The notes under the pieces: generated by a model
What the model saw: the letters and a program-made list of their open reading frames with translations, nothing else
Told to the model about the DNA's origin: nothing
Database searches by the model: none
Made by a program: the position numbers and the translations under genes
Origin: Sulfopaludibacter sp963835555
GTDB taxonomy: Bacteria; Acidobacteriota; Terriglobia; Bryobacterales; Bryobacteraceae
Length of the DNA stretch: 64,000 nucleotides
NCBI GenBank assembly: GCA_963835555.1
Contig: CAWIGC010000038.1
Span: 248,001 to 312,000 of the forward strand
Reading direction: 5' to 3'
Shown here: one piece after another, positions 16,480 through 25,149 of the stretch
How positions within the stretch are numbered: position 1 is the first letter of the stretch
Layout of the letters: every line of letters begins with the position of its first letter

Positions 16480-18639
16480 GTGAAAGTTATATTTTTCTGT
16501 CTGTGCGCCTTGCCGGCGCTGGGGGCCGATCTGCGTGGTGTTGTGCACGATCCGCAGCATCGTCCAATCGTTGGAGCGCAAGTGACTGTGCATGGAATGA
16601 CGATCGCCAGCGATGCGAACGGCGAATTTCAAATCAGCGATATTCCGGAGGGCGCCTACACCGTCACGGTTTCCGCCCCGGGATTCCAATCGCTGGCGCG
16701 CCCGGTCGCCGTGACTGCCGGGAAAGACCCGGTATTGCATCTGCAATTGGAACTCGCCGCGGTGAACGCGAGCGTAGAAGTTTCCGGGGCCATGAGCCGG
16801 TTGAATCCGCAAACATCGACGGTGCAGAACATGGTCTCGCCCCAGGAGATCGCGCGGACCGCCGGGGCGGATCAAACCAACAGCCTGGCGATGATCACCA
16901 ATTTCACGCCGGGCGCCACCATGGTGCACGACATGCTGCACCTGCGGGGCGGCCACCAGGTGAACTGGTTCCTGGACGGCATACCGGTGATCAACACCAA
17001 CATCTCGGCCAACGTTGCGCCGCTGATCAATCCCAAAAACGTGGAAGAACTGGAAGTGGAGCGCGGCGGATTTTCGAGCGAATACGGCGACCGGACGTAC
17101 GGCTTTTTCAACGTCGTGACGCCCTCCGGCTTCAACCGCAACAACGAAGGCGAGATCGTCGCCTCCGCCGGAAATTTCTATTCCACCGACGATCAGATCA
17201 ATTTTGGCAGCCACACGCAGCGCTTCGCGTACTATGCCAGCCTGGACGGAAGCCGTTCGCAACTGGGTCTGGCGCCGCCGGTTTCACAGGTGATTCACGA
17301 TCAATACAGTGGGCTGGGCGGCTTTGTCTCCCTGTTCTACAATCCCGATGCCAACGACCAACTCCGCTGGATTGGTTCGGTTCGCGGGGACCATTACCAG
17401 ATTCCGAACTCGCCGGAGGCTCAGGCTGCCGGTATCCGCGATCTGGATCTGGAGAAGGATTTTCTGGCCGGTTTCCACTGGACCCACACCTTCGCCGATG
17501 GGGTGGCGTTCACCCTTTCGCCTTATTTCCATTTCAACAGCGCGCGCTACACCGGTGGGCCCAACGACACACCCTTCGTGCTGGACGATCATGGCCGCTC
17601 GAGTTATTTGGGCGGCCGGTCCGTTCTGCAGGTCCAGAAGAAGCGTCACGACCTGCACCTCGGGATGGAACTCTGGGGCCAGCATGACAATACCTTTTTC
17701 GGGCTCACCGCCAATCCCGGCGGAGCGGTGTTGAGCCAGGCGCAAACGCATTGGGCCAATTCCAGCGCCCTTTTCCTGGAGGATCAGTACAAGCCTGCCT
17801 CGTGGCTGACTTTCGACCTGGGGCTCCGGCTCACACACTATAGCGGGCTGGTAAACGAAAATGCCGCCGACCCGCGCCTGGGCGCGGCCATCCGCATTCC
17901 GCGCCTGAACTGGACCCTGCACGGCTACTATGCGTATTATTACCAGCCCCCGCCGCTGAACAGCCTGGCCGGCCCGGCGCTGGAATTCGCGGTATCGCAG
18001 GGCTTCGGCTTCGTGCCCCTGCAAGGCGAGCGCGACATCCAGCACGACATTGGTCTCAGCATTCCTGTGGGCGGATGGTCGGTGGACGTGGACAACTTTC
18101 ACACCAGCGCGCGCAATTTTCTGGACCACGACGTCATCGGCGACTCGGGCATTTTCATTCCGCTGACGGACCTGGGCGCCATTATCAGCGGCACCGAAAT
18201 CGCGCTTCGCTCGCCGCGGCTTTTCCATATGGCACAATGGCGGGTGGCGTACTCCAACCAGATTGGCCAGGGCATCGGACCGATTACCGGCGGCCTGCTT
18301 GGGGACGCACCTACGGGCAACTTCCTGCTGGATCACGATCAGCGCAACACGGTGTCGTCGGTGCTCTCACTGACCCTGCCGGGGCACATGTGGGCCACGC
18401 CGGCCTACCAGTTCGGCTCGGGCTTTCTGAATGGGGACGGCCCGTCGCACCTGCCGCCTCACTCCACTTTCGACCTTTCCATCGGCAAGACCATTGGAGA
18501 GCAGTGGACCGTTTCCGCCAGCGTCGTCAACATTGCCAACACGCGATATCTGCTGGACACGAGCAATACATTCGGCGGGACTCACTATATCAATCCCCGG
18601 CAGATTTATGGCGAGGTGAGGTACCGGTTTCACTTTTGA
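16480..18639 (+). CDS. TonB-dependent receptor
   Basis: 719 residues, GTG start with AGGAG ribosome-binding site. Short signal peptide (KVIFFCLCALPALGA), carboxypeptidase-regulatory domain (about 20-95: LRGVVHDPQHRPIVGAQVTV), plug domain (MLHLRGGHQVNWFLDGIPV, VEELEVERGGFSSEYGDR) and a barrel ending GEVRYRFHF. Shorter than the Oar type upstream and closer in layout to metal-chelate or copper receptors. Follows the CC...HHC protein, which supports a metal substrate (inference). Confidence 0.88.
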   Translation: MKVIFFCLCALPALGADLRGVVHDPQHRPIVGAQVTVHGMTIASDANGEFQISDIPEGAYTVTVSAPGFQSLARPVAVTAGKDPVLHLQLELAAVNASVEVSGAMSRLNPQTSTVQNMVSPQEIARTAGADQTNSLAMITNFTPGATMVHDMLHLRGGHQVNWFLDGIPVINTNISANVAPLINPKNVEELEVERGGFSSEYGDRTYGFFNVVTPSGFNRNNEGEIVASAGNFYSTDDQINFGSHTQRFAYYASLDGSRSQLGLAPPVSQVIHDQYSGLGGFVSLFYNPDANDQLRWIGSVRGDHYQIPNSPEAQAAGIRDLDLEKDFLAGFHWTHTFADGVAFTLSPYFHFNSARYTGGPNDTPFVLDDHGRSSYLGGRSVLQVQKKRHDLHLGMELWGQHDNTFFGLTANPGGAVLSQAQTHWANSSALFLEDQYKPASWLTFDLGLRLTHYSGLVNENAADPRLGAAIRIPRLNWTLHGYYAYYYQPPPLNSLAGPALEFAVSQGFGFVPLQGERDIQHDIGLSIPVGGWSVDVDNFHTSARNFLDHDVIGDSGIFIPLTDLGAIISGTEIALRSPRLFHMAQWRVAYSNQIGQGIGPITGGLLGDAPTGNFLLDHDQRNTVSSVLSLTLPGHMWATPAYQFGSGFLNGDGPSHLPPHSTFDLSIGKTIGEQWTVSASVVNIANTRYLLDTSNTFGGTHYINPRQIYGEVRYRFHF

Positions 18640-18705
18640 GCGGCGGTCCTCTTTATTGCAGTGCCCTGCTGACGCGCGGCCGGTGAAATGCATTAACCTG
18701 GAGTT

Positions 18706-19620
18706 CTGTCCCGACATCCTCTTTTTAGACCTTACCTGGCGCTGGTCGCAGTTTGTTTTTTCTGGGGCACAACGTATCTGGGAATCCGTATGTCGCTGGA
18801 GACGTTTCCGCCGCTGGTCCTGCTCAGCACGCGGTATATGTTGTCCGGCTCCATCACGCTGCTCTTTGCCCTGGCGCGAGGCTCCCGGCTGCCGCGTGGG
18901 CGCGAACTGGCGGCGGCATGCTTTAGCGGCTTGCTGGTCCTGGGGATCGGGAACGGCGGGCTGGTGTTCGCCGAGGTGATCATTCCCAGCGGCATCGCGG
19001 GCCTGATCGTCACCATGTCGCCATTCTGGATGGTGGGCGCGGAGGCGCTGCTTCCGGGCGGCGAACGCCTGCACGCCCCCACCATTGCCGGCATGGCCGT
19101 GGGACTCGCCGGGGCTGCTCTCCTGGTGAGTCCCGATGTAGGCACGCATGCCCTCGACCGCAATCTGCTGAACGGATTCCTGATGCTGCAGGTCGGGATG
19201 GCGGGCTGGTCGTTCGGCTCCATTTACCAGCGCCGGCAAACCGGTAAGGCGCACCCCATCGTTTCCGGCGGTGTGCAGCAACTGGCCGCCGGCCTCACCG
19301 TGGCTCCTTTCGCTTTCCTGCTTCGGCACGAGCCCATTCACTGGAGCACGCGCGGCGTCAGCGCGCTTCTCTACCTGGTCTGCTTCGGTTCCCTGGTGGG
19401 ATACAGCGCCTACGTGTACGCCATGGACAAACTGCCGGTGGCCATCGTTTCCATTTACCCGTACGTGAACGCCATCGTGGCGGTAGGCCTGGGATGGCTG
19501 TTTTATCGCGAGCATTTCGGCGCTCGCGAAGCCGTTTCCATGCTAATTATTTTCGCCGCGGTGTGGGCGGTGAAGCGCTATTCGCAGCACCCTATGAAGT
19601 CCGGTCGCGCCCCAGCATAG
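18706..19620 (+). CDS. EamA/DMT-family exporter
   Basis: Drug/metabolite transporter with ten predicted helices in two EamA repeats. The first ATG (18790) would remove helix 1, yet the frame is open back to a TAA at 18694 and encodes RPYLALVAVCFFWGTTYLGIR, the classical first EamA helix. No ATG, GTG or TTG exists in that stretch; CTG 18706, just behind GGAG (18700-18703), is the best candidate, unless a base is missing nearby. Later motifs: ALARGSRLPRG, SPFWMVGAEALLPGGERL, FGSLVGYSAYVYAM, YPYVNAIVAVGLGWLFYRE. Tail overlaps the convergent zinc-ribbon gene. Confidence 0.85.
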   Translation: MSRHPLFRPYLALVAVCFFWGTTYLGIRMSLETFPPLVLLSTRYMLSGSITLLFALARGSRLPRGRELAAACFSGLLVLGIGNGGLVFAEVIIPSGIAGLIVTMSPFWMVGAEALLPGGERLHAPTIAGMAVGLAGAALLVSPDVGTHALDRNLLNGFLMLQVGMAGWSFGSIYQRRQTGKAHPIVSGGVQQLAAGLTVAPFAFLLRHEPIHWSTRGVSALLYLVCFGSLVGYSAYVYAMDKLPVAIVSIYPYVNAIVAVGLGWLFYREHFGAREAVSMLIIFAAVWAVKRYSQHPMKSGRAPA

Positions 19621-20224
19621 CCCCTAACGCACCGCCCGCCATGCTCAGACAAATAATGAACACGAACAGCATCAGGAAGAACACCACCACGGCGGTAGCC
19701 ACGCCTTCCCCGGTCTGCAGCATTTGATTCATCTGGCTGAGCATGGCGGGGTCCTGCCACGGTGAATTCTTGATCTGCTCCTGGAAGGTGGAAAGCAGGC
19801 GTCCGGACATAGCGGCGGGCAGAGCCAGCGCCGTCAACACCACCGTCCAGATGCCGAACATCATGATTCCGGTGATCCAGCCCATGCGCGCGCCGCCGCT
19901 TACATTGAGCAGCGACCCGGTCTTGCGCCGGTAAAAGAACGCCGCGAAAAATCCCGCCGCCAGCCAGCTTAGAATCGGCAGGACGGTGAATCCCAGCAAC
20001 GCCGCGCACAACGCCACCAGCATGGCGATCCGCACCGCCACCGGATTGTGGAAATTCAGCGGCAGGGACGCCGGCTTCGCAGCCACCGGCGGCGGCGGAG
20101 CCACGTACACCGGAACAGGAGCCTGCTCCGGAACCGTAACCAGTTCCCGCTGGGCCTTTCCGCATTTGTGACAAAACAGAGATTCCGGCGCCAACTGGGC
20201 GCCGCAACTACAAAATTCCGGCAT
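19592..20224 (-). CDS. Zinc-ribbon membrane protein
   Basis: 210 residues. N-terminal zinc ribbon (FCSCGAQLAPESLFCHKCG), Pro-rich linker (APVPVYVAPPPP), then four hydrophobic segments (about 65-125 and 175-205). Function unknown; such proteins are common in acidobacteria. Convergent with, and overlapping by 29 nt, the EamA gene. Confidence 0.8.
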   Translation of the reverse strand: MPEFCSCGAQLAPESLFCHKCGKAQRELVTVPEQAPVPVYVAPPPPVAAKPASLPLNFHNPVAVRIAMLVALCAALLGFTVLPILSWLAAGFFAAFFYRRKTGSLLNVSGGARMGWITGIMMFGIWTVVLTALALPAAMSGRLLSTFQEQIKNSPWQDPAMLSQMNQMLQTGEGVATAVVVFFLMLFVFIICLSMAGGALGAMLGRDRTS

Positions 20225-20241
20225 GGTTCGACAATTTCAGT

Positions 20242-21216
20242 TTAGCGGAAACGCACCTTCACGTCGGGCTTATTCTCCAGGTGCGTGGTATCGATGAAGC
20301 GCACGCGCGGGGTGGTGGAGGTCATCACCACCGCTTGAGTGAGCACTCCGTCGCCGGAAAAACGGACACCGCGCAGCAGGTTGCCATCGGTCACACCGCA
20401 GGCGGCGAACACCAGGTTGCGGCCCGGCGCAAGGTCCGGTGTGGCGTAAATGCGCTGGGGATCGGTGATTCCCATGGCCTGCATCCGTTCCTTTTGCGCG
20501 TCGTCCTTTACGATCAGGCGGCCCAGAATCTCGCCATTCAGGCAGCGCAGGGCCGCAGCCGTCAGTACCCCCTCCGGGGCGCCGCCGGAGCCCATTACGG
20601 CATGTACGCCGGTGCCCGCGACGGCGGCGGCAATCCCGGCGGAAAGGTCGCCATCGGAGATCAGGCGGATGCGCGCGCCGGCCTCGCGAATATCGGCGAT
20701 GAGTTGTTGGTGGCGCGGCCGGTCCAGCACCACCACCACCAGGTCGTCCACGCCCCTCTGCAGTCGCCGGGCCACGGCCTTGAGGTTGTGTTTCACGGGC
20801 GCATCCAGGTCCACCGCGCCTTTCGCCGCCGGCCCTACAATGATTTTTTCCATGTAGCAATCCGGAGCGTGCAACAGCCCGCCCTTTTCCGAAGCGGCCA
20901 ATACGGTGATGGCGCCCGCGCCGCCGGTGGCGCACAAATTGGTGCCCTCCAGGGGATCGACGGCGATATCCACCGCAATGGGATTCCCGTGGTTGCGCGA
21001 CCCCACCTTCTCTCCAATGAACAGCATGGGCGCTTCGTCGCGCTCCCCTTCTCCGATCACGATGGTGCCATCGATTGCGACCGTATCCAGGCAGCGCCGC
21101 ATGGATTCCACCGCCGCGCGGTCCGCCGAATCCGCGTCTCCCATTCCCATGGTGCGCGCCGATGCGATGGCGGCGTCTTCCACCACCCGCAACATTTCCA
21201 GAGAGAGGTCGAACAT
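20242..21216 (-). CDS. glpX: Class II fructose-1,6-bisphosphatase
   Basis: 324 residues, normal length. Hydrolyses fructose-1,6-bisphosphate in gluconeogenesis. Motifs: MRRCLDTVAIDGTIVIGEGERDEAPML, IAVDPLEGTNLCATG (metal-binding DPLEGT) and RLISDGDLSAGIAAAV, plus the product-loop GSGGAPEGVLTAAAL. Single gene, convergent with the zinc-ribbon gene's direction of transcription (both leftward). A diverged copy of its first 27 bases recurs at 21680-21706. Confidence 0.95.
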   Translation of the reverse strand: MFDLSLEMLRVVEDAAIASARTMGMGDADSADRAAVESMRRCLDTVAIDGTIVIGEGERDEAPMLFIGEKVGSRNHGNPIAVDIAVDPLEGTNLCATGGAGAITVLAASEKGGLLHAPDCYMEKIIVGPAAKGAVDLDAPVKHNLKAVARRLQRGVDDLVVVVLDRPRHQQLIADIREAGARIRLISDGDLSAGIAAAVAGTGVHAVMGSGGAPEGVLTAAALRCLNGEILGRLIVKDDAQKERMQAMGITDPQRIYATPDLAPGRNLVFAACGVTDGNLLRGVRFSGDGVLTQAVVMTSTTPRVRFIDTTHLENKPDVKVRFR

Positions 21217-21293
21217 TTGTTATCAGGGTACCAGCAGTTTGAGCAGTTTACGAAGCCCTTGCCGCGCTTCGCCTGCTGTGAGACATTGCAGGT

Positions 21294-21590
21294 ATGGATC
21301 GGGATTCCGTGCTAGCCAAACTCCGGCAACATGAGCCGGAACTCAAGGCTGGCGGCGTCGTACATCTGCGTCTTCATGGGTCGTTGGCGCGCGGCACGGC
21401 CTCCGCCGCGTCCGACATCGATTTGATCGCGGAGTTCGATCCGGCAAGGCGTTTGTCTTTGCTCGATATGGTTGGACTCGAGCTTCATCTGTCAGATCTG
21501 CTCGGTACTCGCGTCGACCTATCTCCCGTCCATACGCTCAAGGCGCCCGTCCGCGAGCGCGCCGTAAACGAGGCGGTGCTTGCCTTTTAA
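21294..21590 (+). CDS. MNT-type nucleotidyltransferase (orphan antitoxin-like)
   Basis: 98 residues with the minimal nucleotidyltransferase signature LHGSLARGTASAASDIDLIAEFD (GS-x9-D-x-D). MNT proteins of this size usually pair with a HEPN toxin and inactivate it by AMP transfer. No intact HEPN gene follows: downstream there is only a short open stretch (to about 21678) with a DPSLPLRRAVESAIARL-like translation that might be a remnant. Sits between glpX and a dehydrogenase. Confidence 0.8.
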   Translation: MDRDSVLAKLRQHEPELKAGGVVHLRLHGSLARGTASAASDIDLIAEFDPARRLSLLDMVGLELHLSDLLGTRVDLSPVHTLKAPVRERAVNEAVLAF

Positions 21591-21679
21591 AGACCCCTCC
21601 CTTCCGCTGCGCCGGGCCGTCGAAAGCGCCATCGCGCGGCTACCGGACCTTCCAGGCACGGCAGACGCCGAAACGTAAC

Positions 21680-21706
21680 CAACGTTTCTAAAGACAGGTC
21701 GAACAT
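21680..21706 (-). pseudogene. Fossil copy of the glpX 5' end
   Basis: 27 bases whose reverse complement reads MFDLSLETL and match the true glpX start (21190-21216, MFDLSLEML) at 23 of 27 positions, the differences falling mainly on synonymous third positions. The ATG positions are exactly 490 bases apart. Similarity ends abruptly after nine codons. Probably left by a duplication or insertion event that also delivered the MNT gene. Confidence 0.5.
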
Positions 21707-21723
21707 ATGGTAGCTTTCTCCTC

Positions 21724-22695
21724 ATGGACAATCTCACAGTTCTCGTTCTGGCAAACCCCGCCGAGCCCCAGCTTGCCATGCTCGAGGAACTGCCACCCGA
21801 AACCACTCTAGCCGTTGGAAACACCCCCGACGCCTTTGCCCGCACGGCTCCCGATGCTACGGTCATCTTCAATTGGTCCGGGTCCCGCGCCCTGCTGCAG
21901 GAGGTGTTCCGGATGTCTCCAAACGTACAGTGGGTGCACTCCCGTTCCGCCGGACTCGACTCCGTGCTCTTCCCGGAATTGGTGGCTCACCCGGTGCCGC
22001 TGACCAATGGCAGCGGCGTCTTCAGCCCGTCATTGGGCGAATTCGTACTTGGGGCAATCCTGTATTTCGCCAAGGATTTCCGCCGCATGGTCCGCCACCA
22101 GCAGGCAGGCGAATGGGAGCCGTTCGATATCACGCTCATCTCCGGCCAGACCGCCGGCATCCTGGGGTATGGCGATATCGGCCGCGCCTGCGCTACCCGC
22201 ATGAAGTCCATGGGAATGCGCGTCCTTGCGGTAAAGCGCTCGGGGCCGCCACTGTATCACGTGGATCCGCTAGTGGAGCAGATTTACGCTCCCAACCACC
22301 TGCTCGAAATGATCCAGCGCTGCGACTACCTGGTGGTGGCCGCTCCCCTCACCGACCAGACAAAGGGGATGGTGGGGGCGGCCGAGTTCGCGGCCATGAA
22401 GCCGGATGCCGTGGTGATCAACGTAGGCCGCGGCCCGGTGATCGATGAAGCGGCCATGGTGCAGGCACTTTCGCAAGGGCTCATCAAAGGCGCCGCGCTG
22501 GATGTATTCGACCAGGAGCCTCTGCCGCCCGGCCATCCCTTCTACAAGCTGGAAAACGTACTACTCTCGGCCCACTGCGCCGACCACACACCCGATTGGA
22601 TGGATTTGGCCATGCGCTTCTTCCTGGAGCAGTTCGAGCGTTACCGCAAGGGCGAACCGCTGCTGAACGTGGTCAACAAGGAAGTGGGCTACTGA
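21724..22695 (+). CDS. D-isomer-specific 2-hydroxyacid dehydrogenase
   Basis: 323-residue NAD(P)-dependent oxidoreductase. NAD-binding Rossmann motif GILGYGDIGRACATRMKSMGM (about 145-165), catalytic Arg in VINVGRGPVIDE, Glu in DVFDQEPLPPGHPF, and His in LSAHCADHTPDW. Substrate (glyoxylate, phosphoglycerate or another 2-keto acid) not deducible; the short C-terminus excludes an ACT-domain SerA. A terminator hairpin overlaps its stop. Confidence 0.9.
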   Translation: MDNLTVLVLANPAEPQLAMLEELPPETTLAVGNTPDAFARTAPDATVIFNWSGSRALLQEVFRMSPNVQWVHSRSAGLDSVLFPELVAHPVPLTNGSGVFSPSLGEFVLGAILYFAKDFRRMVRHQQAGEWEPFDITLISGQTAGILGYGDIGRACATRMKSMGMRVLAVKRSGPPLYHVDPLVEQIYAPNHLLEMIQRCDYLVVAAPLTDQTKGMVGAAEFAAMKPDAVVINVGRGPVIDEAAMVQALSQGLIKGAALDVFDQEPLPPGHPFYKLENVLLSAHCADHTPDWMDLAMRFFLEQFERYRKGEPLLNVVNKEVGY

Positions 22696-22715
22696 AGGTA
22701 GCCCTTCTCTCTTTT
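22686..22715. terminator. Hairpin terminator overlapping a stop codon
   Basis: GGGCTAC (22686-22692), loop TGAAG, GTAGCCC (22698-22704), then TTCTCTCTTTT. Seven perfect pairs followed by a T-rich run. The loop contains the TGA of the upstream dehydrogenase gene, and the convergent gene ends at 22714, so it may serve both strands. Confidence 0.65.
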
Positions 22716-23244
22716 ACCTGGTGAGGCCCTGCACGTAAATCGCGCGATAAGCTCCCACGGAAGCTTCCGTCCCGCTGACCGAGACGATGTGGCCCATGTG
22801 GTCGGATGCCGAAGCCTTCGCGTCCACGCCGCCATCGCGCCGCGGATCGTGCTCTTCCGGCATGAGCATGTACAGAGTGCCGGTGCGCGTCAAAAGGCCG
22901 ATCGGCTGCCCGTTCTGGACGCACTTCTGTCCGCAGGAACGGTGCTTCTCGCCGTGCTTGCCCAGTTGGATGTAGCACGAAAAGTCCACGATTTCGCCCA
23001 CCACAGTGACCGGTCTGCCGGGCTGCGGCTTGCTGTTTACGCCGGCGGCGACCGACGTCGTACTCCAAGGCGTACCCGCTGCGGGCTTGGTTCCAATGGA
23101 AGCCATCGGTTTATCCCAAGTGCCGTTCTCCACGGTCATTTCGGGATGCAATATGCCGGAAGCGGCGGGAGCTTTTTTCTCCTGCGCGGTCAGGACGAAC
23201 GCTGCCACCAGAGCCACTAGACAGATCGAAAGTTTGCGTTTCAC
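22714..23244 (-). CDS. Secreted protein with a conserved Cys/His core
   Basis: About 176 residues from GTG 23244, preferred because GGAGG lies just upstream of it and inside the reading frame that would start at 23256. Signal peptide (KLSICLVALVAAFVLTAQ), low-complexity linker, then VVGEIVDFSCYIQLGKHGEKHRSCGQKCVQNGQPIGLLT, whose three Cys and flanking His could bind a metal or haem, and a C-terminal beta-rich part with DHMGHIVSVSGTEA. I do not recognise a named family. Confidence 0.7.
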   Translation of the reverse strand: MKRKLSICLVALVAAFVLTAQEKKAPAASGILHPEMTVENGTWDKPMASIGTKPAAGTPWSTTSVAAGVNSKPQPGRPVTVVGEIVDFSCYIQLGKHGEKHRSCGQKCVQNGQPIGLLTRTGTLYMLMPEEHDPRRDGGVDAKASASDHMGHIVSVSGTEASVGAYRAIYVQGLTR

Positions 23245-23337
23245 GATACCCTCCACCCTCAGCTAGAAAGCGTACCACGGGATGCGCCGGCAGGGGGCCC
23301 GGGAATATCGACGCACCCGCTGACGCATAATAAGCAG

Positions 23338-23751
23338 ATGGCCGACGCGCTGCGCTTTACCTGCCAGCCGGGATGCATCAAGTGCTGCGAGCAGAAAGGG
23401 TTTGTGTATCTCACCGAAGCCGACCTGGTGCGGGCTGCGGAATTTCTGGGGATGACGCCGGCCCTGTTCGAGCGCAAGTACGTTTACCGCACCCGGAACA
23501 AGCTCCGCCTGAGGGTGCCGCGCGATTCGCAATGCAATTTTCTGCGCAGCGACGGCTGCTCCATTCATCCGGCCAAGCCCACGCAATGCCGCATCTTTCC
23601 GTTCTGGCCGGAACTGGTGGAGAGCAAGCGCGAATGGAAGAAAACGGCGCACTACTGTCCGGGCATCGGCCAGGGGCCGCTAATCCAGATTGAAACGGCG
23701 CGGGCCCAGGCGCGCGAAATGCGGGAGTGTCATCCGGGTATGTATCGATGA
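23338..23751 (+). CDS. YkgJ-family cysteine cluster protein
   Basis: 137-residue small protein with the zinc/iron-chelating pattern CQPGCIKCCEQKGFVYLTEAD, CNFLRSDGCSIHPAKPTQCRIFPFWPE and a final HYCPGIGQG. Cytoplasmic. Its stop overlaps the start of the DASS transporter gene (ATGA at 23748), so the two are coupled. Confidence 0.88.
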   Translation: MADALRFTCQPGCIKCCEQKGFVYLTEADLVRAAEFLGMTPALFERKYVYRTRNKLRLRVPRDSQCNFLRSDGCSIHPAKPTQCRIFPFWPELVESKREWKKTAHYCPGIGQGPLIQIETARAQAREMRECHPGMYR

Positions 23752-25139
23752 AGCGCTGGGCCGTCGTCCTGCTGCCTGGGTTGTTGCTCTATTTCCTGCC
23801 GCTTGCCGGATTCACCGCGCAGCAACGCCACCTGTTGGGCATCTTCGTGGCCACCATCATCGCGCTGGTGGCGCAGCCGGTCCGCATGGGCGTTTCGGTA
23901 GTAGTTGCCGTGACCCTGCTCGAACTCACGCAAACGCTGTCTCCGGCCAAAGCGCTCTCGGGCTTCAGCAACGTCACCGTCTGGCTGGTATTCACGGCTT
24001 TCCTGTTTTCCCGCGCCTTCACGCAGACCGGTTTCGGCACGCGCGTGGGTTATCTGTTTATTCTGCGATTCGCCCGGTCTCCGCTGAGCCTGGGCTACTC
24101 CGTGGCCGCTGCCGATCTCACCCTGGCGCCCTTCATCCCCTCGGATACGGCGCGCGGCGGCGGCGTGATCTATCCCATCGTACGAAGCGTGGCGACGGAT
24201 TTCGGCTCGGAGCCCGGACCCACGGCGCGGCGCATGGGCGCGTTCCTCACGCTGGTGGCGTTTCATTCCACCTATACCGCGTCCGGCATGTTTCTCACCG
24301 GAATGGCCGCCAATCCTCTGATCGCCGAGTTTGCGCGCAAGATCGGCCATGTGGATTTGACGTGGGGCGCCTGGTTCACCGGCGCCATCGTGCCGGGCAT
24401 GATCTCGCTGATCGTGGTGCCGTGGCTGATCTGGCGCCTGGCGCGCCCCGAAATCCGCGATACCGAACCGGCACGTCAGTTGGCGCGGAAAGAACTGGCG
24501 CGCATGGGCCCGCTCCAGCGCAACGAAAAGTGGCTGGTAGGCATCATGGTCTGCGTGATGGCGGGCTGGATCACTTCGCCGTGGCACGGCATTTCGAACA
24601 CCTTTGTGGCCCTGGCCGGCCTCTCGGCGATCCTGCTCTCCAAAGTGCTCACCTGGGAGGACCTGCTCGACGAGCGCAAGGCCTGGGACGCCCTGATCTG
24701 GTTCGCCGTCCTGGTAATGATGGCCGACCAGTTGAACGAGACCGGCGTCGTCAAAATTCTATCCACGAAACTGTTCGGCCTGATGGGGGGGTGGCCCTGG
24801 CCCCTGCTGCTGCTGGTGCTGGTGACCAGCTACTGCTACGTCCACTACGCCTTCGCCAGCATGACGGCGCAGGTGACCGCGCTCTATCCGGGCTTCCTGG
24901 GCGCGGCGCTCGCCGGCGGAGTGCCTCCCATGGCAGCGGCTCTTCCGCTGGCGTACTTCTCCAGCCTCAACGCCGCCATGACGCACTACGGCACCGGGTC
25001 GGCGCCGGTCTACTTCGGCGCTGGATATGTGCGGCAGGGCGAGTGGTGGCGCATCGGCTTTCTGATCTCCGTGGTGAATCTGGTGATTTGGATGGGAGTC
25101 GGCATGTGGTGGTGGAAATTGTTAGGAATCGCGCGATAA
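23748..25139 (+). CDS. DASS-family sodium:anion symporter
   Basis: 463 residues with about 12 membrane helices. Characteristic family sequences: LLGIFVATIIALVAQPVRMG, GFSNVTVWLVFTAFLFSRAF, PSDTARGGGVIYPIVRS, TYTASGMFLTGMAANPL and SLNAAMTHYGTGSAPVYFGAGYV. Members move dicarboxylates, citrate or related anions into the cell (CitT/YbhI branch). The start at 23748 (MKRWAVVLLPG) is favoured by coupling to ykgJ. Confidence 0.9.
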   Translation: MKRWAVVLLPGLLLYFLPLAGFTAQQRHLLGIFVATIIALVAQPVRMGVSVVVAVTLLELTQTLSPAKALSGFSNVTVWLVFTAFLFSRAFTQTGFGTRVGYLFILRFARSPLSLGYSVAAADLTLAPFIPSDTARGGGVIYPIVRSVATDFGSEPGPTARRMGAFLTLVAFHSTYTASGMFLTGMAANPLIAEFARKIGHVDLTWGAWFTGAIVPGMISLIVVPWLIWRLARPEIRDTEPARQLARKELARMGPLQRNEKWLVGIMVCVMAGWITSPWHGISNTFVALAGLSAILLSKVLTWEDLLDERKAWDALIWFAVLVMMADQLNETGVVKILSTKLFGLMGGWPWPLLLLVLVTSYCYVHYAFASMTAQVTALYPGFLGAALAGGVPPMAAALPLAYFSSLNAAMTHYGTGSAPVYFGAGYVRQGEWWRIGFLISVVNLVIWMGVGMWWWKLLGIAR

Positions 25140-25149
25140 GCTAGTCACC

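Noticed and set aside
21590..21690. Intact HEPN toxin downstream of the MNT gene
   Set aside because: Only about 30 codons are open, with weak resemblance at best; insufficient for a gene call.
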